Shown piece by piece: positions 56,472 through 64,000 of a stretch of 64,000 nucleotides of DNA. Both the position numbers and the translations under genes were made by a program. The stretch spans positions 248,001 to 312,000 of the forward strand of contig JALIZF010001466.1 in NCBI GenBank assembly GCA_029948255.1, in the 5' to 3' direction. Origin of the DNA: Telmatactis stephensoni (lineage: Eukaryota; Cnidaria; Anthozoa; Actiniaria; Isophelliidae). Below the pieces are notes generated by a model. The model did no database searches. It was not told where the DNA came from and worked only from the letters and a program-made list of their open reading frames with translations. The first letter of the stretch is position 1. Each line of letters opens with the position of its first letter.

Positions 56472-57491
56472 ATGTATAATCTTAACGATTCTGAATCTCT
56501 ACAGACGAACAACAGCTTGTCGTCAAATGTAAAGTCTGACTCTGATAGAATACCAAAGACGTTGGCCTACAGCCTTCTTCTACTGATTTCTGTCGTTGGA
56601 AACTCTTTGATTGTGTGGTTCATCTACAAAGACAATCGATTGAAAAATACCACCAATTACCTAATGGCTAACATGGCCTTTAGTGATCTTCTCGCCAGTG
56701 TTTTTCTGTTTCCTTCTAAAATAAAGGACATCAATTATGGTCTTAACACATGGCTTATCCCTAACGACTTTGGACTTGCCTTGTGTAAAGTCATTCCTTT
56801 TGTCTCCGATGTTTCGTTAGCTGTTTCAATGTACAGTTGTGTTTTTATTGCCGTCGATCGGTACTGCGCCTTGGCTCATCCAATAAAGGAACGATTCACC
56901 AGATCTCGATTAAAATACATCATACCAGGGATTTGGGGGCTTGCAAGCCTTATTATATCACCTTATCTGCACTTATTTCGCTTTCACCATATCAAAAACC
57001 GTATATTTTGCGGTTTTGGCAACAAATACATTTTGAAAGTCGTGTTGTATCTTAATATTTCTTTAGTAATCATCTTGCCACTTTTGCTGATAACTCCTCT
57101 GTACATTTTAATTGTCTACAAGATATATCGTCACAATATCCCTGGAATTAACCAATCTGACTTGGTCAAAAGGAGAAGAAAACTTCAAAATAGAAAGGTT
57201 TTAAAAATGTCCATTGCCATAGTCAGTCTGTTGAGCATAAGCTTACTATTTGGTTTCATCGTTACAATTTTGAGCATTGAGGGAAGTCTTAGCAGCTTGA
57301 CCACTGTGGACGCCAAACGGCTCCATTTCGCGGCACGGTTGATAGGCCAAATGACTTTCATTTACAATTTCTTCATCTATATTGTCTTCAATGACATTTA
57401 TCGGGAAAATGTGAAAGCCATTTTAAAAAAGTGCTGCTGTTTGATGACAAGTGACGCAAATGAACAAGATTTTCAATTAAGGATGTTGTGA
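56472..57491 (+). CDS. Intronless class A (rhodopsin-like) GPCR, copy B, 339 aa
   Basis: Paralogue of the receptor at 48829-49845, same strand, about 6.6 kb downstream. By eye it has 18 substitutions plus one inserted Ile (in IPGINQSDL of the third intracellular loop). Changes include Val70Phe in TM2, Met85Lys in ECL1, Ile128Val next to DRY, Thr162Ile, Tyr167His and Arg173His around TM4-ECL2, and Ser306Asn after TM7. DRY, the disulfide cysteines and the CCC tail are kept, and the same non-canonical TM6 and TM7 motifs occur. Similarity starts at the ATG and fades within a few dozen bases after the stop. The open frame is intact, so it is likely functional rather than a pseudogene. Confidence 0.95.
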   Translation: MYNLNDSESLQTNNSLSSNVKSDSDRIPKTLAYSLLLLISVVGNSLIVWFIYKDNRLKNTTNYLMANMAFSDLLASVFLFPSKIKDINYGLNTWLIPNDFGLALCKVIPFVSDVSLAVSMYSCVFIAVDRYCALAHPIKERFTRSRLKYIIPGIWGLASLIISPYLHLFRFHHIKNRIFCGFGNKYILKVVLYLNISLVIILPLLLITPLYILIVYKIYRHNIPGINQSDLVKRRRKLQNRKVLKMSIAIVSLLSISLLFGFIVTILSIEGSLSSLTTVDAKRLHFAARLIGQMTFIYNFFIYIVFNDIYRENVKAILKKCCCLMTSDANEQDFQLRML

Positions 57492-57648
57492 TCGAATCTC
57501 ACCTGGGTGCATGTTTTAGAGCTCAAGGTACTAAAATCATGTAATAGAGAACATAAGCTTTACGCACTTGTGAAACGACAGACTGCAGAGAGAATCACTT
57601 TGCTTGCTTTTTTTCGCGTCTGGCGTTGCCGTTTCAACGGAAGGTGAA

Positions 57649-57808
57649 TATTCTCTACTTGCACCATAATGCCTTCTGTTTTTAATTTGGGGGATAGGTA
57701 TTGTAATTCAAATAAAATAAATTGTCATTCAAACCAAAAAAAGTTTTAATTACAATAACTACCCCCCAAAAAACAGAAAGCATTATGGATATGCGAAAGT
57801 AGAGAATA
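57649..57808. mobile_element. MITE after GPCR copy B
   Basis: Arms TATTCTCTACTTGCACCATA and AGTAGAGAATA, with ATAATGCCTTCTGTTTTT and its complement. Confidence 0.7.
57711..57716 (+). promoter_or_regulatory. Candidate polyadenylation signal of GPCR copy B
   Basis: AATAAA 220 nt after the stop codon. It lies inside an inverted-repeat element (57649-57808), so the element may have supplied it. Copy A has no AATAAA that I could find in the first 500 nt after its stop. Confidence 0.3.
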
Positions 57809-58609
57809 GAGCACTTAAGATTAACGTTCGAGCTCTTTACTGCAAACGGCCGCAGTTTCCCGTTTTCCGTTTGCTGTATCTATGTTGTTGATTCAAGATA
57901 TCGATTAGCAAAACTAACAAAGTTTTAGGGGGACTGATTTACATCAGACTAGAGTTGACGATCGAGTTAGATTTAGATTGACGATTCGATCTTGCTGTCC
58001 GGTTTGCATGAATTTGTGGTTTGTCCATGTTCACGTTTCAGCGGCTGGAAGCGTGAACGAAACGCAGAGATTGTTGCCCTGTTAAACATTGTACACTGGC
58101 GTTTGAAGCCTTTTCTTATTTTATTTATGACTTATCTTTGGCACAGACGCCTCATTTCTTGAAATTATAGAATGCAATTGAATATTTTCTATGCGTACAT
58201 AACAAACATGCTTGCGTAATTTGCAAATTATTTGTTCTTCTCAAAAATGGCTGCTGAACAGCCTTTAAATTACTCATTTTAGAGTTTGTGTGTTTTTATA
58301 TTGTTCCTAGTTTTAATAGATGGCGGCCTCCGGGCTATTATAGTTTTTGTCGTAACAGCCTTAGGCCTTAGTTCAGACACAGGCTCGCTGCTGGCTTACG
58401 GAAAGGGAAGTATAGGCAGCTTTGGTGGTAAAGTAAAGTAAAGTAAAGGACCTTGTTTAACGTCGGTAGTTCCTTTAGCAGAGCTAATCTTCCAGGAAGC
58501 CGACGCTCATTTTACCCCCCCCCTCTCTCCATCAGTGCTCCGTTTTAAGGGTATTTAAAGCTAATTAAAGCTACACGGAAAGGAAAGAAGTCGAAACAAG
58601 GATGTGAAG

Positions 58610-58680
58610 TCATTGGGAATCGAACTCGGGACCTCTCGCACCGAAGGCCGCGCACTAACCAACTGTGCCATCCTTGCTCC
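58610..58680 (-). mobile_element. tRNA-derived SINE head
   Basis: Minus strand: A-box-like GGCACAGTTGGTTAGTGC and B-box GAGTTCGATTCCC, 71 nt. It continues into a non-tRNA body (ACATCCTTGTTTCGACTTC). SINE rather than gene. Confidence 0.55.
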
Positions 58681-59629
58681 TTGGTGTGGGCTTCCTGTGT
58701 TATCCACAATTATCAACAGCATTTAAAGTTATTTGTATATTCTAAATTGTTCCTTTCTTAAAACTTCACAGTTTTGTGTCCAAATTATAAAGATTTTGAG
58801 TTGCTTATGCGTTTTAATTAACTGCATGTGTACTTACTCTAAAAAGCTTCAAAAATGGAGGTTTTAGCTGAGTACATTCACGGTGGTAAAGGGTTGCCGT
58901 GAGACGGGACGCGGCTTCAAAATTAGCTAGCTGCGTGATTCGTGATGATTGTCTGTTAGAAGAAAGACGTTACTCGATCGGAGGGATTATGGCCAAAGAA
59001 GGAGAGTAAAGAAAATTCAAAAGAAAACAGATCCATATATTCGACCTATAGAGGCTTTTTCTCTCTCTTTGCCTGCCGGCCTTTGCGCAAGCGCATTCGC
59101 ATCCCCACTCCTCCTAGGCCTAACCAAACCTTTATTTGAGTTATTATTACATTTTGAGTAGCCATTACCCTAAGTTCTGTTTCCGTAAAAGTTCTCAAAA
59201 CGAGTGAGGGGAATTCAGGTCTATCAGGGGAGTAGCCAGGAGTTTCGTGCGACTGTTTACCCAGCTGGATGAACAGTTTATACAGTATACACAAGCCAAA
59301 AATATACCTTTTGCTTGAATTTAAACTTTAAAAAAATGTGTCTTGATTAACTTGGCAATTGTTTAGCGGGGCAATTGCAAAACGCATAAAAAAACGCAAG
59401 ATATTTGATCGCACATTTGAGAAATATAGAGAAATTAAACGATATCCATATATTAATAATCATGAATATTAATCAATCTCAATATATTTATGAACGATCC
59501 AAAATATATATAATTAAAAAAGTAAAGGTAAAAACATCAGTATCCGTAGCAAGACAATATGTAGTCAGGATATTCAGGTAAAAATTGAAAAAGTTATAGA
59601 AAAAGAGCGAAAAAAAGAAAAAAGAAAAA

Positions 59630-59940
59630 GGATTCGCCCCCGACACGACTCGAACCTGTTAGATATGCACCCCCCGGACACAAAGTACAAATGATTATTT
59701 AACTGAAAAATAAAAAAAAGGAAAAATTAAATTTTGGGACGATTCTCCCGAGACATTCAAGGAAGCTGAGACATCGAATCAACTTACGTTACGGATGAAG
59801 ATTTCGGCCCCATCCACGCTATCCCGGTGCTACATAAAACAGTTGTCTTAGCCCGAAGGCCAGGGAGGGAGACGATATCCGGACCCTAATCCATACCTTT
59901 AGATATCACCTTAGACCGCTGCGCTACCTAGACACTTAGT
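59630..59940 (-). mobile_element. Possible broken SINE
   Basis: Minus strand has an A-box-like GGTAGCGCAGCGGTCTAAG at about 59913-59931 and a B-box-like AGGTTCGAGTCG near 59650, too far apart for one tRNA. Either two heads or a split copy. Confidence 0.35.
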
Positions 59941-60833
59941 AATTTTAATGTCTAATTGGGGTAGTCTATTCGGCGAAGTTTCATTATGATGCTAATATGT
60001 TTGTCCCAAATCCTTGGGGACATAGAGGAACCAATCAAAATCGGCGCGAGTATTTTGAAGAAAGATCAACAAAGTTGCGTTAACAATATGCATTTTAGCA
60101 GTCCATCGAGCTCCTTTGTAACGTGAAGAAGTTATGCTGTATTTTAGTATGGATCTTTATTTTCTACTACTGGATGAAGGTTTGCAACTGGTAATCACAT
60201 TTGCTATTTAAGAGTAGTCCTAAAGCAGATCTCGATGATTATCCAGACAAAGGGCGAAGATTTGAAATGTCAGCAAAGTTAAGTATCTCGTTTACAAATA
60301 TCTTAACTCAACTGAAAGTTGTACATTTAGAGATTTCATAAACTTTAGGGTTTCATCAGTTGTATTTTCAAGTCAAGTTGGGCAAGAGGACAAGAAAATC
60401 TCGTGAAACCCTAACCCTAATCTGCTGAGTCTCTGCTAGTAGGGAATCCCGTACTAATAAAGAACCTGTGCCAGCGCCAAAGACACGAGCTTTTAAAGCG
60501 TATGTCTGTAAGTTTTTCTTATTCAAATTCTTAATAGAAATATCATTTTGTAGCAAAACCGCACGTAAGAACTTGTTCAGAACTTGTTAAACAAGTTTTA
60601 CTTTTTCTTGCACTTACGATTTCAAGTGATTGCAAGGGGACACTACAAGGGAGGGGGAGGGGATTGGGGAGAGGAGGGGAGGGGAAGTTGTTAATCCACG
60701 TCCCCTACTGGAATTGTATACTCGAGCTACACATTTAATTGAGTCAGTTCGTCGTTCTTACCTCATTTGTTTCCACATATATAACACCCAGCGTGCATTA
60801 ATCGCCCTCATCTGATCTTTTTAGAGCAGTGTT

Positions 60834-61057
60834 ACACGAGACGATTTTTTAACGACGATTTTCCGCGCAACGTTGCAACAGCTTGCAATATTTTGCGTTG
60901 CGAGTTTCTGACTTGGATTCAAAAACTCGCAACGCGTTGCCGAAGCGAAAATTGCAAGGAAAATCGTTCCAAGTGTCATGTTACACGAGAAAGGTTTTTA
61001 ACGCAACGCCGTTGCGCTGAAAATCGTCGTTAAAAATCGTCTCGTGTAACACCACCT
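60834..61057. mobile_element. MITE family H, copy 2
   Basis: Nearly the same as 3694-3926, including TTGCGTTGCGAGTTTCTGAC and ATCGTTCCAAGTGTCATGTT. TTA at 60831-60833 and 61058-61060. Confidence 0.82.
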
Positions 61058-61624
61058 TTAGAATGTACCAGAATGCCGCATCGCGCTGAAAAATGATAAA
61101 TTTAAATTCAATTATGACCCAGTCCCAGTACATGGTGCGATTTGTTTCTAACAAAAGCAAAGCAAACCAAACCAAAATTAAACAAAAAACAAAACAACAA
61201 CACCAAAAACACTTGGTTGAATCACAAATTATCGGAGTCTTCGCTCTGAAAAGGTGTTTGTTTCAATGATTTAAAGCAGCGACAGAAACTTCTGCGTGAA
61301 ATATAAGTCTTAACAAACCTTTGATGGTCGTATAGTCAATCCTGCTATTTCAAACACGGTAGCGCCTCCTGACGTCGACGCAACATCATTCAACTGAAAT
61401 TAAAAACAACAACAACAGCAACAACAAAATCAAAAAACAGTTCAGAAAGTCACATTTACTTTATAGGCAACTGAGCGTCAAGTGATGTGGACTGCTTTTC
61501 GATCGTGAGCTTCGTGTACGTGAAAGTCGTTTCTGTTTCTGTTTCTGGTTATTACTTGGAAAAGTTGTTCACATGCATTACACCAAGGCGGTCTTACTGA
61601 ATTAAAATATATTAGATGATTTCT

Positions 61625-61893
61625 TGTTCAAGGTTTTTCTTAAAAATTGCAAACGATGTATAGACCTAACGGTAACACCTGAAAGATCATTCCATGCAGC
61701 AATGGTGTACGTGGAAAAACTTGTTGCAATCAGTAGTAGGAGAATATACATTAAGCTTTAAATCATGATTACGCCTAGTTTTAGTGAAATTATAAGATAA
61801 ATATTGATCAAAAGGAACAGCGCTAAGCTTGTTAATGATTTTATGCATTAAGCAAAGTCTTCTTTCTCGAAGTAACTGAAGAAGAGACGCGGT
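61625..61893 (-). pseudogene. Decayed non-LTR retrotransposon (CR1/L2-like) ORF2 C-terminus
   Basis: Reading the minus strand from 61893 gives SFTASLLQLLRERRLCLMHK, IINKLSAVPFDQYLSYNFTK and TRRNHDLKLNVYSPTTDCNK. After a one-base shift near 61708 it continues TIAAWNDLSGVTVRSIHRLQ. This order (ERR, KIIN, TR, then WN-LP and a final helix) is the typical end of LINE reverse transcriptase proteins. The frameshift shows it is inactive. No target-site duplication or 3' tail repeat was identified. Confidence 0.65.
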
Positions 61894-62269
61894 AAAACTA
61901 GCTCATGTGGCGGAGGTACACATTATGGTGTGTAATGTAATGGCACGCGCAGAGTCTCCGTCTCCTATAGTTGAACTGAATGAATCGAGTCTTTCTATTG
62001 AAAGAATTCAACTTAAATAGATAAGAAGAGTTGCTATACGGTTCCCCATTGTGGGGTCTTTGCTTATCGGTGTTCCAGGGTTCTGTAATGTCACAAAACC
62101 AAAGGTTACATTATTCCTGAAGGCCCAGACACAAGATGTTGATGACAACTTTGATTACAAAAGCGTGCACACTTTTACGCCTATTTTTTCAAATACAAAT
62201 TATTTATTATAATTATTTCTCTAGATTCCAATTTTCTGGGAGTCTGTACTCTGTTATAACAGACGGACT

Positions 62270-62970
62270 GATGACGTCAAACACCTACTACAGGCACTAC
62301 ACATACTACAGATATAGGTAGAGTGCATGCACTTAATCCGTGAAACAAACAGTACTAATTACTACTAAATAATGTTGATAAGACAATAGGAAACAAAGGA
62401 ATTACCATAATTTAGCACTATTTTGTACTATTTATGTTTCACGGATTAAGTGCGTGCACTCTACTACATGTACTATATACTACAGGTATAACACCTACTA
62501 CAGGCACTATAGATACTATAGATACTACACCATACAACAGGTGCTACAGATACTACTGCTACTGCGCTTACCATGTGTGCTACATCAACTACAACCACTA
62601 CACCTACTACAAATACTATACCTACTACAAGTACACAGCCTTCCTACTACAGGTGCTACAGGTACTACACGTACTGCAGATACTACACGTACTACAAATA
62701 CTACAAGTACTACACGAACTACAGAAACTACACCTACTACAAGTACTACAGCTACTACGTGTACACTGCCTACTATGGGAACTACTGTACTAGGGCTACT
62801 ACAGATACTACAGGTACTACAGATGCTACAGATACTACACCTAAAACTTAACGGGTGCTACACCAACTACAACCACTACGTATACACCTACTACTACCAC
62901 CCTACTACTAGTACAACCCCTGCTACAGACATTACACTTATTACAGGTGCTGTACACTAACTACAATCGC
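62270..62970. repeat. Degenerate ACTACA-type satellite
   Basis: Mostly (N)ACTACA(N) 9-mers such as TACTACAGG, from 62270 to 62317 and 62461 to 62970, interrupted by the element 62318-62464. Gives Thr-rich and Tyr-rich false ORFs. Confidence 0.9.
62318..62464. mobile_element. 147-bp MITE inside the ACTACA satellite
   Basis: Arms GTAGAGTGCATGCACTTAAT and a complement ending CACTCTAC, with CCGTGAAAC/GTTTCACGG. The satellite resumes directly on both sides. Confidence 0.8.
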
Positions 62971-63407
62971 TACATCTACTTGACTTTAGGTACATGTATT
63001 GTATTGCGCACCATCACAAAAGCTCAGGACAATAGAAGTTGTGAATGATGAACCTAATGAATGATAAGTTTATTTATGCACGCTTGCCCCGACAACTTGG
63101 GCTGGTTTCCACAGGGGGCGTGTGGAAAAACTATACAATAATAAATTTATAATTATCTATAATTATAGTCCTTACTAAGTAAGCTCAGGACAATACAAGT
63201 TGTCCTTACTATTAAAGTATAGTTCATCAGGACACAACGCGACGGACTATGATATACGCCTTTATCATATAATTATTTATAAAATACCTATATTTCTTAA
63301 GTTCGAAAACTTGTTCTTTTCACTAGTGAAAAGATCGTTACCATGGTTAATTGAGCGCATTTATTCTAAAGATAGTTTGTTGTCTCTTGATTTGATAATT
63401 ATATGAT

Positions 63408-63522
63408 AAATAGAATATTACATGTTCGCTTGGAGATACGGTTTTATCTTCTCTTGTTGAAAAGACTCAACACTCGAAGATAAAATCCGTATCTCCGCGC
63501 GCCCATGTAATATCCTCTATTT
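63408..63522. mobile_element. 115-bp inverted-repeat element
   Basis: Arms AAATAGAATATTACATG and CATGTAATATCCTCTATTT, with inner stem GGAGATACGGTTTTATCTTC and its complement. Confidence 0.75.
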
Positions 63523-64000
63523 ATAAACGTCAGGATATTAGAAGTCGCCCTTGGTTACTCTGATATCTGATATGAGGAGAGCCGGAGGAGAGCATTGGAC
63601 TGTGGACCCAGTCTTCCTCGGTTTTTATATTCGTTCAAAGATCCCGGATGTAGAGGCGTCAAAAACATCCGTTGAATTTGAAAAAACCTAAAGAAAAATT
63701 GCACGTGGATCGTCAAAATATCACACTTTTATCAATCTGTTTTACAGCCAGAAAGCTCCACAGCAGATGAGTTGCTTAGGTGACCAGGAAATTGAATAGA
63801 AAAGCTACATGTGGACTTAACGAGACGTTGAATGGATGAAGAACCATTTCACCTTGAAAGACGAGACGTTGAAAGACACAACTTCTTGGCTATCAAATAC
63901 GGGATTTTTTTCCAAGTGCTTTTAATTTTTCATTGGTTTTAAGTAACTGATGACTAACAACACTGTGGGAAAAGTTTATTGACTGGATTTGGTCGTGAAT

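Noticed and set aside
62434..62960. Tyr- and Thr-rich frames of up to 168 codons
   Set aside because: ACTACA satellite translation.

Overview
The window is AT-rich animal genomic DNA with multi-exon genes, GT-AG introns and very dense short repeats. An adhesion GPCR with a long mosaic ectodomain, intronless class A GPCR duplicates and many small inverted-repeat elements together suggest a cnidarian, most likely an anthozoan such as a stony coral. That assignment is inference; no species marker is present.

Layout. (1) 1-22695 holds no gene I can support. It is a patchwork of foldback elements, MITEs, SINE-like tRNA-derived pieces, microsatellites and diverged direct duplications. (2) 22696-45027 (+) is one adhesion-class GPCR gene. 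I could join 30 exons in a single continuous frame (4,169 nt, about 1,389 codons) by hand: LamG/pentraxin-like domain, four fibronectin type III domains, EGF, hormone-receptor domain, GAIN with GPS, seven membrane helices and a Ser-rich tail. The first exon or exons (signal peptide) are not identified. Its introns hold most of the long microsatellites and a 41-bp minisatellite. (3) 48829-49845 and 56472-57491 (+) are two intronless, near-identical class A GPCRs (338 and 339 aa) that lack the CWxP and NPxxY prolines. (4) Between and after them lie more elements: a perfect 304-bp-arm palindrome with a 5-bp target duplication, a decayed Penelope-like reverse transcriptase, a decayed LINE C-terminus, and a degenerate ACTACA-type satellite.

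How it fits together. All three genes encode seven-transmembrane receptors on the same strand, but the adhesion GPCR and the class A pair belong to different families and share no visible sequence, so they are neighbours rather than a pathway. I saw no rRNA, no intact tRNA, no CRISPR and no viral genes. The strongest leads are the perfect palindrome, two frame-compatible splice choices in the adhesion GPCR tail, tandem repeats placed just inside splice donors, and two transposon copies that act as empty-site controls for each other's nested insertions.
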